Source: Saccharothrix sp. HUAS TT1 (lineage in GTDB: Bacteria > Actinomycetota > Actinomycetes > Mycobacteriales > Pseudonocardiaceae). From it: a stretch of 64,000 nt of DNA. This document shows, one piece after another, positions 7,809 to 14,297 of the stretch. The stretch lies in assembly GCF_040744945.1 (NCBI RefSeq), contig NZ_CP160453.1, positions 1 through 64,000 on the forward strand. Reading direction: 5' to 3'. Each line of letters opens with the position of its first letter. Within the stretch, counting starts at the first letter, position 1. The notes beneath the pieces are model-generated. The model searched no databases. It was given only the letters and a program-made list of their open reading frames with translations, and was not told where the DNA came from. The position numbers and the translations under genes were made by a program.

Positions 7809-8432
7809 TCACGAAGCCGCGCCGACCAGCTTGCCGAACCACGTCGGGTCGCCGGTGCGGTACAGGCCGTACCACGCTTCGAGCACGGCCGGCTCGTACA
7901 GGTCCAGCTCGGCGAAGACCTCCCGCGCGAACTCCAGCGACGACGCCGCGCCGGCCGTGATCAGGCCGTCCGCCCGCACGGCGCGTTCGGCGCTGAACAG
8001 CGCGGCGCCGGTGTAGCCGGGCACGGCCGCGAGCTGGCCGACCACGTTGCCGCCGTGCGCCCGCGAGTTGAGCAGCCCCTCCGCGGCGAGCCCGATCGTC
8101 GCGCCGCAGATCGCCGCCACCGGCACGCCCGCCGCCAGCCACCGACCCGCCGCCTCGGCGAACGCCGCGTTGGAGCCGTCCTCCCACGTGTTCGCGCCGG
8201 GCAGGATCAGCATCGCGCTGTCCGCCGGCTCGACGTCGGCCAGCGCCACGTCCGGCGTGATCCGCAGGCCACCGATGGACGTGACGGGGTCGAGCGTCAG
8301 GCCGACGGTCCGCACCCGGTAGCGGCCGGGCGCTTTCTGGAACTGGGGCGTGTTGATCTGCGCCGCGGCGAACCCGAACTCCCAGTCGGCCAGCGCGTCG
8401 TACAGGGCGAGGTGCACCGTCTCCGTCTTCAT
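7809..8432 (-). CDS. DJ-1/PfpI family protein
   Basis: Class I glutamine amidotransferase-like fold. The nucleophile elbow reads AAICGATIGLA, with a cysteine in the expected position, and a glutamate (AYD..ADWEFGFA region) near the N-terminus fits the family's Glu-Cys arrangement. Length is 207 residues. Members include glyoxalases, proteases, isonitrile hydratases and redox chaperones, so the substrate is not predictable here. ATG 8432 follows the operator at 8450-8467 by 17 bases, and the gene is followed after 10 bases by the MarR regulator, suggesting regulated expression in response to a small molecule. Confidence 0.87.
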   Translation of the reverse strand: MKTETVHLALYDALADWEFGFAAAQINTPQFQKAPGRYRVRTVGLTLDPVTSIGGLRITPDVALADVEPADSAMLILPGANTWEDGSNAAFAEAAGRWLAAGVPVAAICGATIGLAAEGLLNSRAHGGNVVGQLAAVPGYTGAALFSAERAVRADGLITAGAASSLEFAREVFAELDLYEPAVLEAWYGLYRTGDPTWFGKLVGAAS

Positions 8433-8449
8433 GACAGTAGCCTGCCACT

Positions 8450-8467
8450 TTGACAGTATGCTGTCAA
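8450..8467. promoter_or_regulatory. Palindromic MarR-type operator
   Basis: TTGACAG (8450-8456) and CTGTCAA (8461-8467) form a perfect inverted repeat around TATG. It lies between the divergent DJ-1/MarR operon and the enoyl-CoA hydratase gene, 17 bases from one start and 27 from the other. A looser copy, TGACAGTAGCCTGCCA, begins at 8432. The size and position fit a MarR dimer site that could control both directions. Confidence 0.65.
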
Positions 8468-8494
8468 TAAGCCGGGGATCGTAGAGTGCGACCC

Positions 8495-9265
8495 ATGGCA
8501 GACGAGCTGGTCCACTACGAGGTGCGGCGTGGCATCGCGACGATCACGCTGGACTCCCCCCGCAACCGCAACGCCCTGTCCGCGCGACTGCGCGCCGAGC
8601 TGACCGGCCACCTGAAGACCGCCACGGCCGACGACGCCGTGCGCGTGATCGTGCTGAGCCACACCGGACCGGTGTTCTGCTCCGGCATGGACCTCAAGGA
8701 GGCGGGTGGCGCGAGCGCCGGCGATCAGGGGGTCAACGAGTTCCCGGCGATCCTGGAGCAGCTGTGGACCAGCCCGAAGCCCGTGGTGGCACGGCTGGCC
8801 GGCCCGGCGCGCGCGGGCGGCGTCGGGATCGTCGCGGCGTGCGACATCGCGGTCGCGGTGGACACGGCCACGTTCGCGTTCAGCGAGGTCCGGATCGGCG
8901 TCGTGCCGGCCGTCATCTCGGTGACCGTGCTGCCCCGCCTGCTGCCGCGCGCCGCGCACGAGCTGTTCCTGACCGGCGAGACGTTCGCCGCGCCGAGGGC
9001 CGTCGCCATCGGCCTGATCAACTCGGCGGTGCCCGCGGCCGACCTCGACGCCGAGGTCGACCGCTACACCGACATGCTGGCGCTGGGCGCGCCCAACGCC
9101 CTGGCCGCCACCAAGCGGATGCTCCAGGAGCCCCGGTCGACCGAGCTGGGCGAGGTGTTCGCCGACATGCTGGCCCTGTCCGCGCGGCACTTCGGCGGGC
9201 CCGAGGGCCAGGAGGGCATCGCGGCGTTCGTCGGCAAGCGCAAGCCGTCCTGGGCGCCGGACTAG
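8495..9265 (+). CDS. Enoyl-CoA hydratase/isomerase family protein
   Basis: Crotonase-fold protein of 256 residues, a family that hydrates or isomerises acyl-CoA thioesters. The CoA/oxyanion-hole segments are visible as CSGMDLKEAGG and LAGPARAGGVGIVAACDIAV, followed by FAFSEVRIGVVPAV. The glutamate found in classical hydratases just after the GGG motif is replaced (GGVGIVAAC), while the later glutamate (SEVRIG) is kept, so a non-standard activity is possible. Start: ATG 8495 gives a typical N-terminus (MADELVHYE); GTG 8486 is an alternative. Its stop overlaps the convergent secreted-protein gene by 4 bases. It may be under the MarR operator upstream. Confidence 0.9.
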   Translation: MADELVHYEVRRGIATITLDSPRNRNALSARLRAELTGHLKTATADDAVRVIVLSHTGPVFCSGMDLKEAGGASAGDQGVNEFPAILEQLWTSPKPVVARLAGPARAGGVGIVAACDIAVAVDTATFAFSEVRIGVVPAVISVTVLPRLLPRAAHELFLTGETFAAPRAVAIGLINSAVPAADLDAEVDRYTDMLALGAPNALAATKRMLQEPRSTELGEVFADMLALSARHFGGPEGQEGIAAFVGKRKPSWAPD

Positions 9266-9666
9266 AACCAGCCGGTGCACTCGATCCGGCCCTCGGACGA
9301 CCCGCACGCCCGCATCAGCCTGGCGTCGTTGTCGAACGCCTCGGTGTGCGCGCCGTTGCCGGACTGGATCCGGGTGTAACCGAGGAACCCCCGGTAGCCG
9401 GACCCGTCGAGGTTCTTGCGGTCCGTCCAGATCTCCTCGCCGGGCTTGCCGTCGCTCAACCGCCCCCACGCGCAGCGGGTGCGGTTGGACGCGCGGAGCT
9501 CGACGACCCGGCCGTTCGGCGTGGTGACCGGGTTGTCCCCGCCGGCCACGTCGAACGGCGTGAACGGCTCCAGGTAGTCGCAGCCCGGCTCGCGGGCGTC
9601 GGCGGGGGCCGCGGAGGTCAGCGCGAGCGCCACAGCGGCGACCAGGCGCGGTACCAGGTGGTTCAT
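9262..9666 (-). CDS. Secreted DUF2690-like protein
   Basis: Small exported protein of 134 residues with a clear signal peptide (about residues 1-24, ending APADA). The mature part contains four cysteines and the stretch VVELRASNRTRCAWGRLSDG, which matches the pattern I associate with DUF2690 (ELRxSxxCRxAWGR), a family of short secreted actinobacterial proteins of unknown role. The paired cysteines suggest disulfides outside the cell. No catalytic motif is seen. It overlaps the hydratase gene tail-to-tail by 4 bases and is probably transcribed alone. Confidence 0.75.
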   Translation of the reverse strand: MNHLVPRLVAAVALALTSAAPADAREPGCDYLEPFTPFDVAGGDNPVTTPNGRVVELRASNRTRCAWGRLSDGKPGEEIWTDRKNLDGSGYRGFLGYTRIQSGNGAHTEAFDNDARLMRACGSSEGRIECTGWF

Positions 9667-9718
9667 GGCTGGACTGTGCCGGTTGTGAGGGTCCCTCGCA
9701 GCGCGAGCGGGCGGGAAT

Positions 9719-9737
9719 GACTCAGTCGGTGTACACG
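9719..9737. repeat. 19-bp direct repeat, left copy
   Basis: GACTCAGTCGGTGTACACG occurs here and, in the same orientation, at 10782-10800, where it forms the 3' end of the barstar gene. The two copies bracket the DUF397/DUF5753 pair. The left copy has no coding role. This layout resembles a target-site or attachment-site duplication left by insertion or recombination. Confidence 0.7.
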
Positions 9738-9772
9738 CTCACGCGTGACGCCTCAGAGCCGCCTCGCACCGG

Positions 9773-9991
9773 TCACCGCCGGTCGAGGCTCCCCGCCCCG
9801 GCGTCCGCGATGAAGGCGCGGAAGGACCCCGCCGGGAACACCAGAGCCGGCCCGGCGGGAGCCTTGCTGTCCCGCACCGCCGTAGCCGCCTCAAGGCAGG
9901 CCAGCTCGACGCACTGAGCCCCATTGCCGCCGTTCGTCCGACTGCTCTTGCGCCACCGTGCACCGGAAAGGGCGGTGGCCTCGGTCCACAT
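9773..9991 (-). CDS. DUF397 domain-containing protein
   Basis: Short protein of 72 residues that is almost entirely one DUF397 domain: ARWRKSSRTNGGNGAQCVEL, then AVRDSKAPAGPALVFPAGSF and an amphipathic end. These proteins are abundant in filamentous actinomycetes, usually next to an XRE regulator with a DUF5753 domain (WhiJ-like loci), where the small protein is thought to counteract or partner the regulator. Such a regulator remnant lies 10 bases upstream on the same strand. Cytosolic; no enzymatic motif. Confidence 0.88.
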   Translation of the reverse strand: MWTEATALSGARWRKSSRTNGGNGAQCVELACLEAATAVRDSKAPAGPALVFPAGSFRAFIADAGAGSLDRR

Positions 9992-10001
9992 GTCTGCACT
10001 C

Positions 10002-10691
10002 CTAGGTCGGGTCGTGATCTGCGATCCGGTGGTCCGGTATCGCCTCTGAGTCGCGCTCGGATGCCGCCAGGTTCCACGCCTGGTCGAACGCTGCGACGTA
10101 CGGCGCGGTGGCTTTGACGTAGTCAGGGCGCGTCAATGATTCAACGTACGCGATCGTCTTGCCCGGTTCGACGTGCAGCAGCGTGAACGGGCAGCTCAAC
10201 GCCGGAACGATCCCGCTCGTCGCGGACCTGGGCAGCACGCGGAAGCGGACGTTCGGCATCCGGGCGACTTCGCGGAGGTGTTCGAGCTGGCGACGCAGCA
10301 CGTCCGCTCCACCGTTCGAGCGGTGCAGCGCGTCTTCGCCGAGCGCGACCCAGACCGCCGGGCCGTCCGACCGGATCACCCGGCGCCCGCGTTCCGCCCG
10401 TTCCTGGGCGAGGCCCGCGACGTCGGCGGCCGCGACGACCGGGGACATGGACAGTGCCGCGAAGGCGTACTCCGCGGTCTGGAGCAGTCCCGGGATCTCG
10501 TTGTAGACCATGCGGATCTCGGCGGCCCGCCGTTCGAGCGAGACGTACTGCCTCGACGTGAGCGCGGTCTTCGCGGGCTTGGCCCGACGTCGGGCGACCG
10601 TGGCGAGTGACCGCAACTCGTCGGCCTGCGCCGAAGTGACCGCGTAGCGCGAAACCATCCAGTCGACGTCCTGCGGCCGCAGAGCGATCAT
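10002..10691 (-). CDS. DUF5753 domain protein, WhiJ-type regulator without its HTH
   Basis: The 229-residue product is the C-terminal part of the XRE/DUF5753 regulator family. After a short linker (MIALRPQDVDWMVSRYAVT) come the ARRRAKPAK basic patch, then the DUF5753 ligand-like domain with YNEIPGLLQTAEYA and VRFRVLPRS. Family members have about 60 more N-terminal residues that form the helix-turn-helix; these are absent. A matching N-terminal scrap is found directly upstream in another frame (10688-10756), overlapping this ATG as ATGA. I infer an internal deletion with frameshift that removed DNA binding. Whether the shortened protein is made is unknown; the DUF397 partner follows after 10 bases. 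Confidence 0.75.
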   Translation of the reverse strand: MIALRPQDVDWMVSRYAVTSAQADELRSLATVARRRAKPAKTALTSRQYVSLERRAAEIRMVYNEIPGLLQTAEYAFAALSMSPVVAAADVAGLAQERAERGRRVIRSDGPAVWVALGEDALHRSNGGADVLRRQLEHLREVARMPNVRFRVLPRSATSGIVPALSCPFTLLHVEPGKTIAYVESLTRPDYVKATAPYVAAFDQAWNLAASERDSEAIPDHRIADHDPT

Positions 10692-10756
10692 GCCTCGGAG
10701 AAGCGCTGCCGAAGTTGCGCGAGCTCACCGAGAGCGAACTCGTCGACTGACCGCAC
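10688..10756 (-). pseudogene. N-terminal scrap of the XRE regulator
   Basis: From GTG 10756 the frame reads VRSVDEFALGELAQLRQRF and stops at a TGA that overlaps the downstream ATG. ALGELAQLRQR is the normal first helix of XRE/DUF5753 regulators, just ahead of the helix-turn-helix. The following 40 or so residues (recognition helices) are missing and the frame no longer matches the DUF5753 part. Too short to be an independent gene. Confidence 0.5.
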
Positions 10757-10781
10757 ACCGCCTCGCGCGGTGACCCCCGAC

Positions 10782-10800
10782 GACTCAGTCGGTGTACACG
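10782..10800. repeat. 19-bp direct repeat, right copy (barstar 3' end)
   Basis: Same 19 bases as at 9719-9737. Here it holds the last codons and stop of the barstar gene (VVYTD then TGA on the minus strand), so this is likely the original copy. Confidence 0.7.
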
Positions 10801-11054
10801 ACGGTCAGCACCCGGTCCCCCACCTCGGCGGTGCGGGCGGCGGCGTCGGACAGGACGGCTTCGACGGCGGTGTCGCCGCCCTCCCAGACCAGCACGTGCT
10901 CGCCGGCGGGCAGCCAGGAGAGGTCGGTCAGGCAGTCGTACAGCGCGTCGAGGTTGTGGCCGAACCAGTCCGGGAAGCTCAGCGCGTCCGCGATGGCGGC
11001 GATGGCGTCCTGCTTGGTGCGCGCGCCCCGGCGCACCACGTGCCGGCGGCTCAC
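10785..11054 (-). CDS. Barstar family ribonuclease inhibitor
   Basis: Small cytosolic inhibitor of 89 residues. The barstar signature is clear: LSFPDWFGHNLDALYDCLTD, the helix and loop that plug the active site of barnase-like ribonucleases, followed by GEHVLVWEG. The partner is the guanyl-specific ribonuclease encoded directly upstream, whose TGA overlaps this start (ATG/GTG-TGA overlap of 4 bases), so inhibitor and toxin are translationally coupled. The inhibitor protects the producing cell. Its last codons form one copy of a 19-bp direct repeat. Confidence 0.9.
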   Translation of the reverse strand: MSRRHVVRRGARTKQDAIAAIADALSFPDWFGHNLDALYDCLTDLSWLPAGEHVLVWEGGDTAVEAVLSDAAARTAEVGDRVLTVVYTD

Positions 11055-11476
11055 CTGCTCACGTCCACGACGACGAACGACTCGTAGTGGTCGGCGGTGT
11101 AGTACACCTCGTCCGACGACCCGGTGACGAGCCGTCGCGCCCCTCTGTCGTCACTGCCCGGCGTGGGCACCGTGTACTCCCGGTAGTAGTCGCGGGGCTG
11201 GTCGGGCAGGCGCTCCTCCCGGTTCTGGAACGTCACGCCGTCGTTGCGCGGGTACGGGAACGGGCCGCCGCGACCGATCAGCTCCCACGTGGCCCGAACC
11301 TGCTCGGGCAGGCTCGACAGCGCCTCGACCGGCAGCCCCGAGCCCGCGCCGGGCACCCCCGAGACCGAGGGCGCCGGGTCGGTCGACGTGCCGGTGAGGT
11401 CCTTGGCGAAGTAGCCGACCACGACGAGCGCGATCAGGCCGAGCAGTGCGACGGAGAGCCGCCGGGCGGGAGTCAC
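11051..11476 (-). CDS. Guanyl-specific ribonuclease (RNase Sa/barnase-like), membrane-anchored or secreted
   Basis: The N-terminal hydrophobic segment (about residues 7-23) is a signal peptide or anchor, followed by a Ser/Pro/Gly-rich linker and a microbial ribonuclease N1/T1-type domain (about 48-141). By comparison with RNase Sa, the catalytic set is present: Glu100 (YREYTV), Arg111 and Arg115 (DDRGARR) and His130 (ADHYESF). GPFPYPRNDG and FQNRE are also typical. It should cleave RNA after guanosine. The C-terminal cysteine of secreted RNase Sa is absent. It is coupled to the barstar gene downstream. Role may be nutrient scavenging or competition between bacteria. Confidence 0.92.
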   Translation of the reverse strand: MTPARRLSVALLGLIALVVVGYFAKDLTGTSTDPAPSVSGVPGAGSGLPVEALSSLPEQVRATWELIGRGGPFPYPRNDGVTFQNREERLPDQPRDYYREYTVPTPGSDDRGARRLVTGSSDEVYYTADHYESFVVVDVSR

Positions 11477-11486
11477 GGTCGAGAGC

Positions 11487-11714
11487 CTACGAAGGACGGC
11501 TCGCGTCGACCTTCCCGGGCTGGGCCTCCGGGTCGACCTTGGGCACCGGGTTGAACCTGGTCGAGGCGTTGTCCACGACCCGGTCGATCAGCCGGGCCAC
11601 CCCCAGGCACAACGGCAGCAGCACGCACATGAGCAGGGCGAACTGGACCGGGAAGGCCAGCTGCGCGAGCCACAGCTCGACCCCGTCCCACCACTGCTCG
11701 AACGCGTCCACCAC
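11487..11714 (-). CDS. Small single-pass membrane protein
   Basis: Unrecognised protein of 75 residues. One long hydrophobic segment (LAFPVQFALLMCVLLPLCLG, about residues 19-38) is preceded by an acidic, tryptophan-rich amphipathic start and followed by a basic/proline-rich tail, presumably cytoplasmic. It lies 10 bases upstream of the ribonuclease gene on the same strand, so it may share its transcript. The GTG at 11714 is followed directly by another GTG. No function assigned. Confidence 0.6.
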   Translation of the reverse strand: MVDAFEQWWDGVELWLAQLAFPVQFALLMCVLLPLCLGVARLIDRVVDNASTRFNPVPKVDPEAQPGKVDASRPS

Positions 11715-11782
11715 GCCACCGAGCTTAGTCCCGTGACGCGCTTCACCGCACGCGGATCACTACCTGTCGGTAAGTTGCCCGC

Positions 11783-12751
11783 ATGTTCGCCGTCTACGCA
11801 GCCGAGCCGAGCCCGCAAGACCCGATCGCCGCCCTGCGCGTGGGCGAGCGGCCCGACCCCGAGGTCCCCGAGGGTTGGGTGAAGGTGGCCGTGAGAGCGG
11901 CGAGCCTGAACATGCACGACCTGTGGACGCTGCGCGGCGTCGGCATCAAGGCCGAGCAGTTCCCGATGATCCTGGGCTGCGACGGCGCGGGCGTGCTGGA
12001 GGACGGGACCGAGGTCGTGCTGCACTCGGTGATCGGCGACCCGGACTGGGGCGGCGACGAGACGCTGGACCCGCGCCGCACGCTGCTCACCGAGAAGCAC
12101 CAGGGCACGTTCGCCGACCACGTCGTCGTCCCGAAGCGCAACGCGCTGCCGAAGCCCGAGGGCCTGAGCTTCGCCGAGGCGGCGTGCATGGGCACGGCCT
12201 GGCTGACCGCGTACCGGATGCTGTTCGTGAAGTCGGGCCTGCGGCCGGGTCAGACGATGCTGGTGCAGGGCGCGTCCGGCGGGGTCTCGACGGCGCTGGT
12301 GCAGCTGGGCCGGGCGGCGGGGTTCCGGGTGTGGGTGACCGGCCGCACGGAGGAGAAGCGCGCGTTGGCCGAGAGCCTGGGCGCGCACCGGGCGTTCGAG
12401 TCGGGCGCGCGGCTGCCGGAGCGCGTGGACGCGGTGTTCGAGACCGTCGGCAAGGCCACCTGGTCGCACTCGATGAAGTCGCTCAAGCCGGGCGGGATCG
12501 TGGTGATCTCCGGCGCGACCAGCGGTGACGCGTCGGCGGCCGAGCTGCAGCGGCTGTTCTTCCTCCAGCTGCGGGTGGTCGGCTCGACCATGGGCACCCG
12601 CGAGGAGCTCGGCGACCTGCTGGCGTTCTGCGACCTGAACGGCCTGCGCCCGCAGATCGGCGCGGAGCTGCCGTTCGAGCGGGTCGAGGAAGGTCTGCGG
12701 TCGATGCTCGACGGCGAGACGGCGGGCAAGGTCGTCTTCACGCGGAGCTGA
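11783..12751 (+). CDS. Medium-chain alcohol dehydrogenase/quinone oxidoreductase family protein
   Basis: NAD(P)H-dependent oxidoreductase of the MDR superfamily, 322 residues. N-terminal GroES-like part: VKVAVRAASLNMHDLWTLRG and the MILGCDGAGVLEDG turn. Rossmann part: GASGGVSTALVQLGRAAGF, then VTGRTEEKRALAESLGA. No CxxC lobe or full catalytic zinc set is obvious, so it resembles the zinc-independent quinone reductase/enoyl reductase branch, though a Cys and His after the first strand leave some doubt. It stands alone between the divergent membrane-protein gene and the permease. Substrate unknown. Confidence 0.88.
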   Translation: MFAVYAAEPSPQDPIAALRVGERPDPEVPEGWVKVAVRAASLNMHDLWTLRGVGIKAEQFPMILGCDGAGVLEDGTEVVLHSVIGDPDWGGDETLDPRRTLLTEKHQGTFADHVVVPKRNALPKPEGLSFAEAACMGTAWLTAYRMLFVKSGLRPGQTMLVQGASGGVSTALVQLGRAAGFRVWVTGRTEEKRALAESLGAHRAFESGARLPERVDAVFETVGKATWSHSMKSLKPGGIVVISGATSGDASAAELQRLFFLQLRVVGSTMGTREELGDLLAFCDLNGLRPQIGAELPFERVEEGLRSMLDGETAGKVVFTRS

Positions 12752-12869
12752 ACCTCAATCATCCGGTGGCACAAAATCCGCTCTCTCCAGTGGTGTGATC
12801 GAACAAACCCGGTAGCTGTCGACCGGCGTACGGTTCGCCGCACACCAATCCACCGAGGGAGTTGGGCGC

Positions 12870-14297
12870 ATGACGGTGCAGGACGGGTTAGGCGGGGGCA
12901 GCGGCGTCTTCCGCCGCAAGCCGATCGAGCAGATCGGGGACGAGAAGACGGCGCTGACCCGCACGTTGGGGTTGTGGCAGCTCACCGCGATCGGCATCGG
13001 CGGCATCATCGGCGCGGGCATCTTCTCGCTGGCGGGCGCCGTGGCCAACAAGACCGCCGGCCCGGCCGTGCTGATCTCGTTCCTCGTCGCGGGCATCGCC
13101 AGCGCCGCCGCCGCGTTCTCCTACGCGGAGTTCGCGGGCCTCATCCCGAAGGCGGGGTCGGCGTACACCTACGGCTACGCCGTGCTCGGCGAGGTCGTCG
13201 GCTGGCTCATCGGCTGGGACCTGCTGCTGGAGTACACCGCGATCGTGGCGGTGGTGGCGATCGGCATCAGCGGCTACTTCAACGAGCTGCTGAGCCTGCT
13301 CGGCATCGACCTGCCGGTGTGGATGCTCGGCGCGCCCGGCACCGAGGGCGCGGACGTGGCGGCGGGCAGCTACAAGGTGAACCTGTTCGCCGTGCTGCTG
13401 TGCCTGCTGATCGCGTTCGTGCTCAACACGGGCATGAAGAACGCGGCGCGCTTCGAGACGATCCTGGTGTACCTGAAGGTCGCCGTGGTGCTGCTGGTGA
13501 TCGTGGTCGGCGCGTTCCACATCAACACCGACAACTACAACCCGTTCTTCCCGTTCGGCTGGGCGGGCGCGTTCACCGGCGCGGCCACGGTGTTCTTCGC
13601 GGTGTTCGGCTACGACGCGATGAGCACGGCGGCCGAGGAGTCCAAGGACTCCCAGCGGCACATGCCGAAGGCGATCGTCTACTCGCTGGCCATCTCGATG
13701 GTGCTGTACGCGCTGGCCTGCCTGGTGCTCACCGGCATGGTCAACTTCAAGGACGTGGACGCGGAGAGCGCGTTCGCCTCGGCGTTCGCCGACGTCGGCC
13801 TGCCCGTGCTGGGCATCATCATCTCGGTCGGCGCGGTGCTGGGCATCACGACCGTGCTGTTCACGTTCCTGATGGGCGCGGCGCGGGTCGGCTACTCGAT
13901 GTCGCGCGACGGCCTGCTGCCGAAGTGGTTCGCCAAGACGCACCCGGTCAAGCACGTGCCCACGCGCACCACGTGGGTGCTCGGCGTCGCGTCCGCCGTC
14001 ATCGCGGGCTTCCTGCCCATCGCCGCGGCGGCCGAGCTGACCAACATCGGCATCCTGCTGGCGTTCGTGGTGGTCTGCGTCGCGGTGATCGTGCTGCGGT
14101 ACCGGCAGCCCGACCTGCCCCGCACGTTCAAGACGCCGGGCATGCCGGTCGTGCCGATCATCGGCGTGGTGTTCTCGCTGTGGCTGATCACCTTCCTGAA
14201 GCCGGAGACCTGGCTGCGCTTCGGCATCTGGTTCGCCATCGGCCTGGTCGTCTACTTCGCCTACAGCAGGCGCAAGTCACTCCTGAACAAGGACTGA
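12870..14297 (+). CDS. APC family amino acid permease
   Basis: Integral membrane transporter of 475 residues with about 12 hydrophobic segments. The APC signature is in the first helix (LTAIGIGGIIGAGIFSLAG), and the family helices with SYAEFAGLIPKAGSAYTYGY and GYDAMSTAAEESKDSQRHMP follow. It is close to cationic amino acid transporters of the CAT/YhdG type and should import amino acids by proton symport or exchange; the specificity is not readable. SD GGGAG lies ahead of ATG 12870. The gene runs 21 bases into the convergent DUF885 gene. Confidence 0.92.
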   Translation: MTVQDGLGGGSGVFRRKPIEQIGDEKTALTRTLGLWQLTAIGIGGIIGAGIFSLAGAVANKTAGPAVLISFLVAGIASAAAAFSYAEFAGLIPKAGSAYTYGYAVLGEVVGWLIGWDLLLEYTAIVAVVAIGISGYFNELLSLLGIDLPVWMLGAPGTEGADVAAGSYKVNLFAVLLCLLIAFVLNTGMKNAARFETILVYLKVAVVLLVIVVGAFHINTDNYNPFFPFGWAGAFTGAATVFFAVFGYDAMSTAAEESKDSQRHMPKAIVYSLAISMVLYALACLVLTGMVNFKDVDAESAFASAFADVGLPVLGIIISVGAVLGITTVLFTFLMGAARVGYSMSRDGLLPKWFAKTHPVKHVPTRTTWVLGVASAVIAGFLPIAAAAELTNIGILLAFVVVCVAVIVLRYRQPDLPRTFKTPGMPVVPIIGVVFSLWLITFLKPETWLRFGIWFAIGLVVYFAYSRRKSLLNKD

